Assembly (NCBI RefSeq): GCF_028737255.1
Contig: NZ_JAQZAN010000023.1
Span: 39,402-103,401 of the forward strand
Reading direction: 5' to 3'
Source: Actinomycetospora straminea
Lineage (GTDB): Bacteria > Actinomycetota > Actinomycetes > Mycobacteriales > Pseudonocardiaceae
DNA: 64,000 bases
In this document: positions 16,660 to 25,365 of the stretch, in pieces
Position numbering within the stretch: the stretch's first letter is position 1
How the letters are laid out: every line of letters starts with the position of its first letter
Made by a program: the position numbers and the translations under genes
The notes under the pieces: model-generated
The model's input: only the letters and a program-made list of their open reading frames with translations
Databases searched by the model: none
What the model was told of the DNA's origin: nothing

Positions 16660-17130
16660 TCAGACCTGGCGCGGCATGTGCCCGATGCCCAGGAAGTGCA
16701 TGACCTTGTGGCCGGTGTCGGCGGTCGGCGCGAACATGCACGGGCAGCCGCCGTCGATCACGGTCATCCCGTGCTCGCGGCCGTACCGTGTGGCCTCCCC
16801 GGACACGCTGCCGCGGCCCGGGCCGCGGTGCATCCAGACCCGCCGGATCCCGAGGTCCGCGCATTCGCGCACGGTCTCCTCGGCGTGCGCCGGACTCGTG
16901 CCGATCACCACCGCGTCGACCCCGCCCTCGACCGACGTCAGATCGGCGTAGGCACGGTCGCCCTCGACCTCCTCGGCGTGCGGGTTGATCGGGAAGACCT
17001 CGTACCCGCGCTCCTTGAGCCGCTGGTAGACGACGTTCGCGCCGTGGTCGCTCCCGCTCCGGGACACGCCGGTGACGGCGATGCGCTTCTGACCGAGGAA
17101 CTCGGCGACGGCCTGCTTGACGGGGACCAC
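16660..17130 (-). CDS. CoA-binding domain protein (YccU-like)
   Basis: A 156-residue Rossmann-like protein of the CoA_binding family. RIAVTGVSRSGSDHGANVVY near residues 16-35 is the nucleotide-binding start. YEVFPINPHAEEVEGDRAYADL and VDAVVIGTSPAHAEETVREC follow, then RRVWMHRGPGRGSVS. Family members bind CoA, NAD or FAD without a settled reaction. The GTG start at 17130 has GGAGG five bases upstream. It lies upstream of the CBS protein gene in the same direction, with a 78-base gap. Confidence 0.85.
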   Translation of the reverse strand: MVPVKQAVAEFLGQKRIAVTGVSRSGSDHGANVVYQRLKERGYEVFPINPHAEEVEGDRAYADLTSVEGGVDAVVIGTSPAHAEETVRECADLGIRRVWMHRGPGRGSVSGEATRYGREHGMTVIDGGCPCMFAPTADTGHKVMHFLGIGHMPRQV

Positions 17131-17276
17131 GACGACCTCCCGGCTGCTGGATGCGGACGTCCACGCTCACCGTCGCGCCGGCACGGCCCACCGGTCGGAG
17201 GTCCTCCCCGCCGGGTCCGTTCGTCCCGGACACCGCCACCAGCGGGTCGGCGACCGTGCGTCCGGCGCTGGGGGCG

Positions 17277-18548
17277 TCAGCCCGGACCGCGGTAGCCCAT
17301 CGGCGGCGTGGTGGAGCCCGGGGGGACCACGGTGCCGGGCAGGGGCCGATCGTCGAGGAAGGCCGTGATGGCGGCGCGGGTCGCCTCCGGTCGTTCGTGG
17401 TGAGCGTTGTGCCCGGCGTCGGGCAGGTGGAGGAGCCGGGCGTCGGAGAGGCCGTCGCGGTAGTCCACTGCCGAGCGCCAGGACAGGTAGTCGCAGCCAC
17501 CCTTGACGATCAACGCAGGCGTCGGCAGGCCGCGGACGGCGGGACGCAGGTCGGCCGGCGGTGCGGCGGTCGCGGACTGGGGGTACTGCAGGGCGTAGAA
17601 CCCGCTGCCGGTCACCGGCGGTGTGCCCGGCGGCGGGGCCTGGCAGAACAGGGCCGGCTGGGCGATGGTGAGGACCGCGTCGTTGCGGAGGTCGGCCTCG
17701 GTGTCGCCGAGGAAGGCGTGGGCGGCCGAGGGCTCGGTCTGGAGCAGCACGTACCCCAGCAGCGGGCGCGGGGCGAGCACCGCGCTGTACAGCTGGAGGC
17801 GTCGGGAGAGCGTGAGGCCGGCGGCAGCGCGTGTCGGGCTGGTGTCCGTCGGGTCCAGTGGTGCCGGCGAGATCAGGACGAGCCGGTCGACCCGGTCCCG
17901 GTGGGCGGCGGCGTAGGCGGTCGCGACCGCGGCACCGTGGGAGTGCCCGAGCAGGACCATGCGCTCGAGGCCGAGTGCCCGGCGCAGGGCCTCGAGGTCG
18001 TCGACGTCCGTGTCGCGGCCGTAGCCGTGTGGGTCACCGAGCCGTGTGGAGGCGCCGGCGCCTCGCTGCGCGTAGAGCACGACCTCCCGCCCTCCGTGTG
18101 TGAGCGGGCCCAGCGCCGCGACGTCGGCCGTCAGCTCGGGGATCCCCGGCCCACCGTGCAGCACCACGATCGGCGGCCCGGACACCGGACCGCGCGCCGG
18201 CAGGGTCAGCACCTGGATCCGGGCGCCGTCGGGAAGGGTCACCACGGCTCCGGGCGCGGCGGGCGCCGCCGGCAGCGGGGGCGGGATGAGCGCGACCGCC
18301 ACGACGACGAGCAGCCCGAGGGCCGGCCCGAGCACCGCGGCCGCGCGCCGGCGACCGCCGCGACGGCCGAGGGCGAGGCCTCCGCCGAGGGCCACCACGA
18401 CGAACACCGCGGCGCCCGCGGCCAGGAACCACCCCGGACGCGTGGTCGACCCGGCGAGGGCCACCGTCGTCGCCGCACCCGCCAGCAGCGCGACGAGTAC
18501 CACGCCGGCGGACACCGCCGGGGTCGTCATCCAGCGGTGACGCGGCAC
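17277..18548 (-). CDS. Membrane-anchored alpha/beta hydrolase, proline iminopeptidase-like
   Basis: A 423-residue protein with three hydrophobic segments in residues about 10-95, then an extracytoplasmic or membrane-associated hydrolase domain. VVLHGGPGIPE (about residue 128) is the HGGPG oxyanion motif of proline iminopeptidases. LYAQRGAGAST gives the DQRGxGxS equivalent with alanine in place of the aspartate. GHSHG holds the nucleophile serine (about residue 200), and LPDAGHNAHHE the histidine. Peptidase or esterase activity is likely. The three-helix anchor is unusual for soluble iminopeptidases. A hairpin terminator of the upstream gene separates it from the GNAT gene. Confidence 0.83.
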   Translation of the reverse strand: MPRHRWMTTPAVSAGVVLVALLAGAATTVALAGSTTRPGWFLAAGAAVFVVVALGGGLALGRRGGRRRAAAVLGPALGLLVVVAVALIPPPLPAAPAAPGAVVTLPDGARIQVLTLPARGPVSGPPIVVLHGGPGIPELTADVAALGPLTHGGREVVLYAQRGAGASTRLGDPHGYGRDTDVDDLEALRRALGLERMVLLGHSHGAAVATAYAAAHRDRVDRLVLISPAPLDPTDTSPTRAAAGLTLSRRLQLYSAVLAPRPLLGYVLLQTEPSAAHAFLGDTEADLRNDAVLTIAQPALFCQAPPPGTPPVTGSGFYALQYPQSATAAPPADLRPAVRGLPTPALIVKGGCDYLSWRSAVDYRDGLSDARLLHLPDAGHNAHHERPEATRAAITAFLDDRPLPGTVVPPGSTTPPMGYRGPG

Positions 18549-18659
18549 CCTGCTCGCCCCCGGACACGACGGTGCTCCTCAGCGGTCTCCCGGTGATGGT
18601 GCCCGCTGCCGTGCTCTCCCTCCAGGCCCGATCCCGGGCCTCGGGCGCGGCAGGACCGG

Positions 18660-18698
18660 GGCCGGGGCGGGTCGCGTCAGCGGTCACCCGCCCCGGCC
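18660..18698 (-). terminator. Hairpin terminator after the GNAT gene
   Basis: The 13-base arms GGCCGGGGCGGGT and ACCCGCCCCGGCC pair perfectly around a 13-base loop, five bases past the GNAT stop codon on the minus strand. There is no T-run, as is common in actinobacterial terminators. Confidence 0.7.
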
Positions 18699-18702
18699 GT
18701 GG

Positions 18703-19365
18703 TCACCGTGCGGGCTCCCGCCACATCGCCCAGAGCGACGGACCGCCGGTCACCGCGAGCTCGCCGGTCACCCGGAACCCGTGGCGCTCGTAGAGCCTGA
18801 CGTTCTCCCGGCTGGTGGCCTCCAGGTAGGCGGGCACTCCGTCCCGGTCCCCCCGGTCCAGCACGGCGCGGAGCATCGCGCTGCCGTGTCCGCGGCCCTG
18901 CCGGTCCGGCACGACACCCAGGAGCCAGAGGTAGTCGTGGTCGGCGTGGTGGGGATGGTTCTCGTCGAGCAGGCCGATGACGTCCTCCCAGCGACCGGCG
19001 TCCGCTCCCGCGAGCTCGACGCACCCGTCGACGAACCGGTCGCCGTCGACCTCGTCCATCGGCGCCACGCCCGCCGGTGACCACAGCGCCCCACCGGCCA
19101 CGCCGCCGTCGTCGCCGACGCACCAGATGTGGTCGTGGCGTCGGAACACGTCGATGGCGAGCTCGAAGAAGGGCGGGAGGATGCGTCGTCGCCGGTCGTC
19201 GTCCGGGGTCAGCCAGCGGAACACCGGGTCGGCGTGGAACGCGGCGGCCAGTGCGGTCGCGACCGCGGCGTGGTCACCGGTGCGGGCCTTCCGGGCGGCC
19301 AGGGGCCTGGTGGTGGTCATGGTGGTGGTGGTCATGGTGGTGGTGGTCGAGGTGGTGGTGCTCAT
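18703..19365 (-). CDS. GNAT family N-acetyltransferase
   Basis: A 220-residue acetyltransferase. After a low-complexity Met/Thr N-terminus (residues 1-19, encoded by ggt/cat triplets), ARTGDHAAVATALAAAF begins the GNAT fold. The acetyl-CoA pyrophosphate loop is VVPDRQGRGHGSAML near residue 150, and YERHGFRVTGE is the usual C-terminal strand. It acylates an unknown amine. The N-terminal repeats make the start uncertain: downstream ATG codons at similar spacing could be used. It is divergent from the AfsR-like gene. Confidence 0.85.
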   Translation of the reverse strand: MSTTTSTTTTMTTTTMTTTRPLAARKARTGDHAAVATALAAAFHADPVFRWLTPDDDRRRRILPPFFELAIDVFRRHDHIWCVGDDGGVAGGALWSPAGVAPMDEVDGDRFVDGCVELAGADAGRWEDVIGLLDENHPHHADHDYLWLLGVVPDRQGRGHGSAMLRAVLDRGDRDGVPAYLEATSRENVRLYERHGFRVTGELAVTGGPSLWAMWREPAR

Positions 19366-19493
19366 GTCGTTCTCCTCACGGATGGTGATCCCCGAGTGGG
19401 GCGGCCGAGTGAAGGTTGGGCCGGCCGCCTGACCCTGGAGTGCCGTTCCGCTGACGCCGTCGGCGTGCGACCCTCGGTCCGAGGAGTCGGACC

Positions 19494-22457
19494 ATGGAGT
19501 TCCGCGTACTGGGCCCGTTGGAGGTCCTCACCGACGCGGGCCCCGTCGTGCCCGGGGGTCCGCGCTCTCGGGCGCTGCTCACCGCGCTGTTGCTCACCCC
19601 GGGTGAGCTCGTCCCGATCCACCGGCTGGTGGAGATCATCTGGGGGGACGCGGAGCCGACCGACCCGGACAACGCGGTGCACCGGGTGGTCTCCCGGCTC
19701 CGGCGCGTTCTGGGACCGGGCGCGGCGTCGGTGGTCACGCGGCCGCCGGGCTACCTCGTGGCCGTCGATCGGCGGGACGTCGACGCGGAGGCCTTCGCCG
19801 AGGAGGTGCGGGGCGCCGCCGGCCGGCTCGCCGCCGACCCGGAGGGCGCGCTGGCCGCGCTCGACACGGCTCTGGCCCGGTGGCGGGGTCCGGCCTACGG
19901 CGAGTTCGGGGACGGCTTCGCCCGCGCGGCGGCGGCCCGGCTGGAGGAGCTGCGGATCGTGGCGCGCGAGCACCGGGTCGAGGCCCTGCTCCGCGCGGGC
20001 GCGGCGGCGACGGCGGCGGCGACCGCGGCCGATCTCGCCGCCCAGCACCCGCTCCGCGAACGGCCCGTGGAGCTCGCGATCCGCGCGCTGGCCGGCGACG
20101 GCCGCGTGCCGGAGGCGCTCGCGGCCTACCGGCGGCACCACGACCTCGTCCGCGAGGAGCTGGGGCTCGACCCCTCGCCAGCGCTGCGCGACCTGCACGC
20201 ACGGGTCCTCCGCGCGGAGCTCCCGGACACCGCGCTCCCTCGCGCGACGGTGACCGTTCCCGCTCCGCGCTCGGCGCCCGACGCCTCCGCCGGAGGCACC
20301 CGCGCCTGGCCTGGTTCGCGTCTCCCGCCCCGCGCTCCGACCCCGCTCCGCGGCCGCGACGACGTGCTCGACCAGCTCGACGAGGTCCTGGCGGCGCGGC
20401 CGTTGGTGACCATCGTCGGTCCGGGCGGGGTCGGGAAGACCCGGGTGGCCCGGGAGCTGGCGCACCGGGCGTCGGCGGCCGGACGGGCCGTGTGGTGGGT
20501 CGATCTGGCTCCGGTCACCGAGGACCGGCTCGTCGAGGCCGTCGCCGCGGCGACCGGGGTGGAGCTGCGGGACGAGGATCCTGCCGAGGAGCTCGTCCGC
20601 TCCCTCGCCGTGTACCGCGGTGTGCTCGTCCTCGACAACGCCGAGCACCTGCTCGACGCGCTCGCCGCGCTGGTGGAGCAGGTCCTGGCCGGCCGGCACG
20701 GTCTGACGGTGCTCGCGACGAGCCGGGAGCGCCTGGGCGTGGACGCGGAGGCGGTGCAGGCGCTGCCTCCCCTCACCGTGCCGACCGACGCCGACGAGGC
20801 GAACCCCGCGGTCCGGCTCTTCCTCGACCGGCTGCCGACCACGCGGACCGACGCCGCCGACCCGGAGCAGATCGGTCTCGTCGCCCGGGCGTGCCGCCGA
20901 CTCGACGGCCTGCCCCTCGCGATCGAGCTCGGGGCCGCCCGGGCGGACACCCTCGGCCTCCCGTTGCTGCTCGAACGCCTCGGCGACCGGCTCGACCTGC
21001 TGGCCGGCGGGCGCCGCACCGCCGAGCGCCGGCACCGCACCCTCCGCGCGGTGGTCGAGTGGTCCCACCACCTGCTCACTGCCGAGGAGGCGGCGCTGTT
21101 CGCCCGCCTGGCGGTCTTCCCCGGCTCCTTCGGGCTGGACCAGGTCGAGACCGTCTGCGCCGACGACCGGCTCCCTGCGCCGGCGATCGCGCCCCTGCTC
21201 GCCCGGCTCGTCGAACAGTCCCTGGTCCGACGGGTGGGAGACCGCTTCGGGCTCCTCGAGACCCTCCGTCTGCACGCGGTCGAGCGCCTCGAGGCGTCCG
21301 GTGAGCGCGGCCGGTGGACGACGCGGCACGCGCGCGACACGGCGCAGCGGCTCGAGACCCACGGGGCGATGCTGTGGACCGCGGACGAGCCCCGCGCGGT
21401 ACGCGCCCTCACCGAGCTGCTCGACGACCTGCACGCCGCGTGGGCACACGTCCACCGGTACGACCGGCCGCTCGCCGTGCGGATGGCGGCCGACGTCCAC
21501 GACTTCGCCTACGGACGGCAGCGCCTCGACCTGCTGCGGTGGGGGCTCGTCGTGGCGGAGTGGGAGGGCGGGCCCTCAGGGACCGGCGTGCCCGGCGCGG
21601 CCCCTGCCGATCTGGCCCGCGCCCTGGCGACGGCGGCGACCGCGGCCTGGTCGTCGGGCCGCCGGGACGAGGCCGCGACGCTCGCCGCCCGCGGGATCGA
21701 GCGCGCCGGCGGACCGTCGCGGCCGGCGGCGATGCAGGCCCGCCGGGTGGCCATGCACCTCGCCATGTTCAGCGGCCACACGGCCGAGGCGGCGGCGGGA
21801 TACCGCGCCCTCGCCGCGTCCTCCCGCGGCGCGGGCGAGGATGCCCGCGCCCTGGTCTTCGAGCTCTGCGCCGCCCAGGCGCTGTCCTACGACGGCCGGA
21901 CCGACGAGGCCGCCGCCCTCGTCGATCGGCTCCGTCCCGCGGTGGCAGCGACGCACCACCCGACGACGCTCACCTCGGCGGCGACCGTCGAGGGCATGGT
22001 GCGCGAGGGCACCGATCCGGGGCGCGCGATGGAGTGCTACGCCGCCGCCGTCGAGCACGGCGCCGCCGCGGAGTGCCGGCTCTTCGTCACCATCGCCCGG
22101 TCCGCGTCCGCCGCGCTGCGAGCCCGGACCACGCGATCGGTGGCCGCCCTGCCCGAGCTCGCCGCGGCCCTCGACGCGTGGTCGCAGCTCAACAACGAAT
22201 CCATGCAGTGGTGGGTCCTGGCCCACGTGGTCGTCGTCCTCGCCGACGTCGGACGCACCCGCGAGGCCGCCACCCTCGACGTCCTGGTGGCCGAGGCCGG
22301 CGACCGCCGGCCCCTCGTCGGCACCGGGGACCGCCGGCTCCGGGGTGAGGTGCGGCCGGTGCGCTCGCCGCCGGCGGGGACGCCGGCGCCCGCGGCACGC
22401 GCGGCGGCACTCGCCGAGGCCGTCGCGCTCGCGCGACGCGCGCTCGGGAGGCACTAG
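19494..22457 (+). CDS. AfsR/SARP-like regulator with BTAD, NB-ARC ATPase and TPR-like regions
   Basis: A 987-residue transcriptional regulator. An OmpR-type winged helix (RVLGPLEVLTDAG to RPPGYLVAVD) covers residues about 1-90. The bacterial transcriptional activation domain (BTAD) covers about 95-245, ending in RHHDLVREELGLDPS and LRDLHARVL. A STAND/NB-ARC ATPase follows: Walker A is VGPGGVGKTRVARELAH near residue 306, Walker B is GVLVLDNAEHLLDA near residue 375, and the sensor region is VLATSRERLGV. The C-terminal third is helical-repeat (TPR-like). Such proteins activate secondary metabolism or stress genes. No biosynthetic cluster sits next to it, so its targets are unclear. A CCTCGG-T-CCGAGG palindrome lies just before the start. 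Confidence 0.88.
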   Translation: MEFRVLGPLEVLTDAGPVVPGGPRSRALLTALLLTPGELVPIHRLVEIIWGDAEPTDPDNAVHRVVSRLRRVLGPGAASVVTRPPGYLVAVDRRDVDAEAFAEEVRGAAGRLAADPEGALAALDTALARWRGPAYGEFGDGFARAAAARLEELRIVAREHRVEALLRAGAAATAAATAADLAAQHPLRERPVELAIRALAGDGRVPEALAAYRRHHDLVREELGLDPSPALRDLHARVLRAELPDTALPRATVTVPAPRSAPDASAGGTRAWPGSRLPPRAPTPLRGRDDVLDQLDEVLAARPLVTIVGPGGVGKTRVARELAHRASAAGRAVWWVDLAPVTEDRLVEAVAAATGVELRDEDPAEELVRSLAVYRGVLVLDNAEHLLDALAALVEQVLAGRHGLTVLATSRERLGVDAEAVQALPPLTVPTDADEANPAVRLFLDRLPTTRTDAADPEQIGLVARACRRLDGLPLAIELGAARADTLGLPLLLERLGDRLDLLAGGRRTAERRHRTLRAVVEWSHHLLTAEEAALFARLAVFPGSFGLDQVETVCADDRLPAPAIAPLLARLVEQSLVRRVGDRFGLLETLRLHAVERLEASGERGRWTTRHARDTAQRLETHGAMLWTADEPRAVRALTELLDDLHAAWAHVHRYDRPLAVRMAADVHDFAYGRQRLDLLRWGLVVAEWEGGPSGTGVPGAAPADLARALATAATAAWSSGRRDEAATLAARGIERAGGPSRPAAMQARRVAMHLAMFSGHTAEAAAGYRALAASSRGAGEDARALVFELCAAQALSYDGRTDEAAALVDRLRPAVAATHHPTTLTSAATVEGMVREGTDPGRAMECYAAAVEHGAAAECRLFVTIARSASAALRARTTRSVAALPELAAALDAWSQLNNESMQWWVLAHVVVVLADVGRTREAATLDVLVAEAGDRRPLVGTGDRRLRGEVRPVRSPPAGTPAPAARAAALAEAVALARRALGRH

Positions 22458-22491
22458 GCCCGAGACCCCCGGCGCCCTCCGGCCGGCACCG

Positions 22492-23097
22492 TCACGCCGG
22501 CACCTCCTCAGCTGCTCGGCGCAGCTCGACGACGACGTCGCCGGCGTCCGTGCCGTGCGTCGGGCGCGGGACCTCCACGCCCCGGACCGGCTCCAGCCCG
22601 GCATCGGCGAGGTCGTCCAGCACGTCCTGGGCGGTGTAGACCACGGACACGTCCCGGGGTCCACCGAACCCGCGGGTGAGGTCGGCGGCGTCGTGCCCGA
22701 TGACGAGCAGCGTGCCGCCGGGTGCCAGGGCCGCCGCGGCAGTGCGCAGGACGCCACGGCGCTCCTGGGCGGGGAGGTGCAGGTAGGAGATCAGCACGAG
22801 GTCCACCGGCTGCGGCGGGGTCCACGTGGTGACGTCGGCCTGCACCCAGTGGACGTGGACCGCGTGCCGGATCTCGGCCGCGGCGGCGCGCTCGAGGGCC
22901 GCCGCGGAGTAGTCGACCGCCGTGACCTCCCACCCCTGCTCGGCGAGCCAGACCGCGTTGCGGCCCTCGCCGCACGCGAGGTCGAGCGCACGGCCCGGCG
23001 GACGGTGGGCGAGCACTTCGTGCACCCAGCGGCCGGGCGTGTCGGGCCACAGACGGTCGGGGTCGGCGTAGAGGGCGTCCCAGGCCGCGGCGTCCAT
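22492..23097 (-). CDS. Class I SAM-dependent methyltransferase
   Basis: A 201-residue methyltransferase. The SAM-binding glycine-rich motif is ALDLACGEGRNAVWLAEQGW near residues 37-56, followed by VTAVDYS (acidic ribose binder) and the QADVTTW and VDLVLISYLHLP motifs. The N-terminus (WDALYADPDRLWPDTPGRW) matches TehB/thiopurine-type small-molecule methyltransferases. The ATG at 23097 has GGGAGG five bases upstream; the GTG directly before it is too close. The substrate is unknown. Confidence 0.87.
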   Translation of the reverse strand: MDAAAWDALYADPDRLWPDTPGRWVHEVLAHRPPGRALDLACGEGRNAVWLAEQGWEVTAVDYSAAALERAAAAEIRHAVHVHWVQADVTTWTPPQPVDLVLISYLHLPAQERRGVLRTAAAALAPGGTLLVIGHDAADLTRGFGGPRDVSVVYTAQDVLDDLADAGLEPVRGVEVPRPTHGTDAGDVVVELRRAAEEVPA

Positions 23098-23100
23098 CAC

Positions 23101-23440
23101 GACCTCCCTGCCCGTGCGCCCGCCGGTGCTCGGCGCACCCGGCCCTTCACGTCGATCTCCATCGTCGTCCCTCTCGTTCGTCGCGCGTCCTGGTGCTCGG
23201 CGGTGTCCGGTCGATCACCCGCCGATCACCCGCGGTGCCTGCGGTCGCCGGCCTCCGTACGCCACGGCGGCGGGCGGGCAGGACACGGTTGGGGGTCGCG
23301 CCCGCGAGGCTCCACGGTGCACCGACGTCGGCGCAGGGTCGTCCGGACGTCGCCGGGGGGCCTTTCGACACGCGGTCGACGACCAGCGCCCCTCCGGCGG
23401 GTGGCGCTCCCTCGCCATCGCGCCCCCGTCGGCGTTCCCC
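23101..23440. other. Gene-free stretch
   Basis: About 340 bases between two minus-strand genes. Short open frames exist on both strands, but none has a ribosome binding site, recognisable domain or consistent codon bias. A short direct repeat (CGATCACCCGC, about 23212-23232) is the only pattern seen. It presumably holds the methyltransferase promoter. Confidence 0.5.
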
Positions 23441-23443
23441 CGG

Positions 23444-24838
23444 TCAGCCCGACCGGCGTCCGGCACCCCGGCGGACCCCGGGCGGGACGACCATCGCCTC
23501 CGGGGCGTCGGGCAGCGCGGGGGTGGCCCGGGCGCCCGGGCGGTGGCCGAGGAACGCGGCGCGGTTGGCGTGGCCGAGCAGCAGCGGCAGCAGCTCGCGG
23601 GCCGTGACGCTGCCGTACCAGCCCGCGCACGCCGGGCCCTCACCGAACGCGGTGACGCCGTCGGAGCGCACGGTCGGCCCGGCGACGACGAGCGGGGTGG
23701 GGTCGCCGGTGTGCAGCACCCCGCCGGTCGACGGGGTGGCGTGGTCCCCGGTGACGGCGACGACGGCGTGCTCGGCGAGCTCGAGCAGAGGCGCGAGACC
23801 CGGGTCCGCCGCCTCGAGGACCTCGAGCTTCGCGCGCGGGTCCTTCGTGTGCCCGGCGTCGTCGGTGGCCTTCGTGTGCACGTGGACGAACGCCGCGCCC
23901 TCGTCGAGGAGCTCGCGGGCGGCGGCGAGCCGGTCGTCGAGCTCGGCGCCGAGGTCGGTGCGCGGGTCGAGGTAGGGCGGGACGTGCCGGCTGCGCAGCC
24001 CCAGCAGGGCGGCGAGGCCCCGGTAGAGCCGCGTGCTGGTCACGGCCGCACCGGGGATCCCGACCTGCGCGGCGAACCCCGGCACCTCTCCCCGCGCCCC
24101 GGACCACTTGGTGGTCAGGACGTCGAGCGCCGGCAGTCCCCGGTCGCGCCGCGCGGCGTTGCGGGGGTGCTCGGCGAGGGTCGCGCGCACGTCGAGCAGC
24201 AGCGCGGTGAGGGCGTCGGCGGTGGGCGCCGCCCCGGGCGTCTCGTCGTGCGGGAGCACGCGCAGCCAGGGGTGGCGGTCCTCGAAGAAGGGGTCGGAGT
24301 CGGTCACGCGACCGTCGGCATCGTCCCCCAGCACCAGCAGCGCCTCCCCCCGGCCGCCCAGCGCCTCGAGCCGCATCCCGTGGTCCGCGGCCACCGCGGC
24401 GACGTCGCCCAGCAGCGCGGCGGCGTCGTCGCCGTCGGTCGACGCCGCCCGGCCCGTGATCCACACACGGCCGTCCGGGCCCACCGCCGACGTGCGCAGC
24501 GCGGCGTGGGTGACGGCGACGCCCGGCGGGACCTCGATGCCCGCGCCGAGGGCCTCCAGCACCGCGCGCCCCGGGAACGGCACGTCGGCGTAGCCGAACA
24601 TCGCCCAGTGCGCGAGCTCCGACGACGGCGCCCGCCCCCACCCGAAGGGCAGGTGCCAGCCGGACGCCCCCCGCGCGGCGAGCTCGTCGAGCACCGGCGT
24701 GTGCGCCGCCTCGGACGGCGTGCGGTCCCCGAGCGCGGGCACCGGCCGGTCGCCCAGGCCGTCGAGGACGACGAGCACGACCGGCAGCCGGTCGTCGTCG
24801 AGCCGCGGCTGGCCCTCGCCGTACCCGGGCGGCCTCAC
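23444..24838 (-). CDS. Alkaline phosphatase superfamily protein, ApgM-like phosphoglycerate mutase fold
   Basis: A 464-residue protein whose metal site looks intact. LVVLDGLGDRPVPALGD near the N-terminus gives the first aspartate, and RAPSSELAHWAMFGY holds the candidate nucleophile serine, as in archaeal-type cofactor-independent phosphoglycerate mutases. HVHTKATDDAGHTKD gives D-x3-H type ligands, and VTGDHATPSTGGVLHTGD the final D-H and H. PGRAVLEALGAG matches the ApgM insert. The GTG start overlaps the stop of the preceding nucleotidyltransferase gene by four bases, so the two are translationally coupled. It may be a phosphotransferase or hydrolase of a small phosphate or phosphonate rather than a glycolytic mutase. 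Confidence 0.8.
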   Translation of the reverse strand: MRPPGYGEGQPRLDDDRLPVVLVVLDGLGDRPVPALGDRTPSEAAHTPVLDELAARGASGWHLPFGWGRAPSSELAHWAMFGYADVPFPGRAVLEALGAGIEVPPGVAVTHAALRTSAVGPDGRVWITGRAASTDGDDAAALLGDVAAVAADHGMRLEALGGRGEALLVLGDDADGRVTDSDPFFEDRHPWLRVLPHDETPGAAPTADALTALLLDVRATLAEHPRNAARRDRGLPALDVLTTKWSGARGEVPGFAAQVGIPGAAVTSTRLYRGLAALLGLRSRHVPPYLDPRTDLGAELDDRLAAARELLDEGAAFVHVHTKATDDAGHTKDPRAKLEVLEAADPGLAPLLELAEHAVVAVTGDHATPSTGGVLHTGDPTPLVVAGPTVRSDGVTAFGEGPACAGWYGSVTARELLPLLLGHANRAAFLGHRPGARATPALPDAPEAMVVPPGVRRGAGRRSG

Positions 24839-25365
24839 GCGCGACTCGCCCGCCGTCCGAGCAGGTCGCGCAGCACCGGAACGGTCGCCGGCGGCACGAG
24901 GGACGCCCAGCTGCCGTCGCGGAACCCGGCGCGGATCGTCGCGGCGTCGAGCTTGGCCGCGGGGTCGCCGTCGACGACGACCACCCCGTAGCCGCCGTCC
25001 GCGAGCCGCCCCGCCTTGTCGGTCTCCCACGCCGAGTAGGCGCGCACGAACTGCACCGCGTCCCGCGGCACGTACTCCGGCCACAGGTGCGGGCGGGTGA
25101 GGTCGAAGGGGACGACGGTCGCGCGGTCGGCCAGGCCCGCCCCGGCCAGCGCGGCGGCGAGGAGGCGGGCGCGCTCGAAGTAGGTGAACGGGTTGGCGTC
25201 GTCGGTGTGCCGGTGCGCGGAGGTGGCGGCCGCGTGGCGCGCCCCGGTGTCGGGGTTGGTGACGGCGACCACGAGGTGGTCGTGCTCGGCGAGGGCGAGC
25301 GCGAACAGGTCGAGGTGCTGGGCGTGCACCGGCTGGAAGCGCCCGGTCACCGCGGCCAGGCTCAC
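24835..25365 (-). CDS. NadM-like nucleotidyltransferase with HxQH variant motif
   Basis: A 176-residue nucleotidyltransferase of the NMN adenylyltransferase/cytidylyltransferase superfamily. TGRFQPVHAQHLDLF (residues about 6-20) is the nucleotide-binding motif, but the classical HxGH reads HAQH here. VVAVTNPDTGAR, NPFTYFERARLL and VVVDGDPAAKLDAATIR follow the NadM pattern. The expected late SxTxxR motif is not seen in standard form. The GTG start overlaps the acyl-CoA dehydrogenase stop by four bases, and its own stop overlaps the next gene. Its partner is an ApgM-like enzyme rather than NAD genes, so a substrate other than NMN is plausible. Confidence 0.75.
   Translation of the reverse strand: MSLAAVTGRFQPVHAQHLDLFALALAEHDHLVVAVTNPDTGARHAAATSAHRHTDDANPFTYFERARLLAAALAGAGLADRATVVPFDLTRPHLWPEYVPRDAVQFVRAYSAWETDKAGRLADGGYGVVVVDGDPAAKLDAATIRAGFRDGSWASLVPPATVPVLRDLLGRRASRA

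Noticed and set aside
23147..23371. A 74-codon minus-strand frame in the gene-free stretch
   Set aside because: No ribosome binding site, very Arg-rich, low conservation potential, and competing frames on the other strand are equally long.
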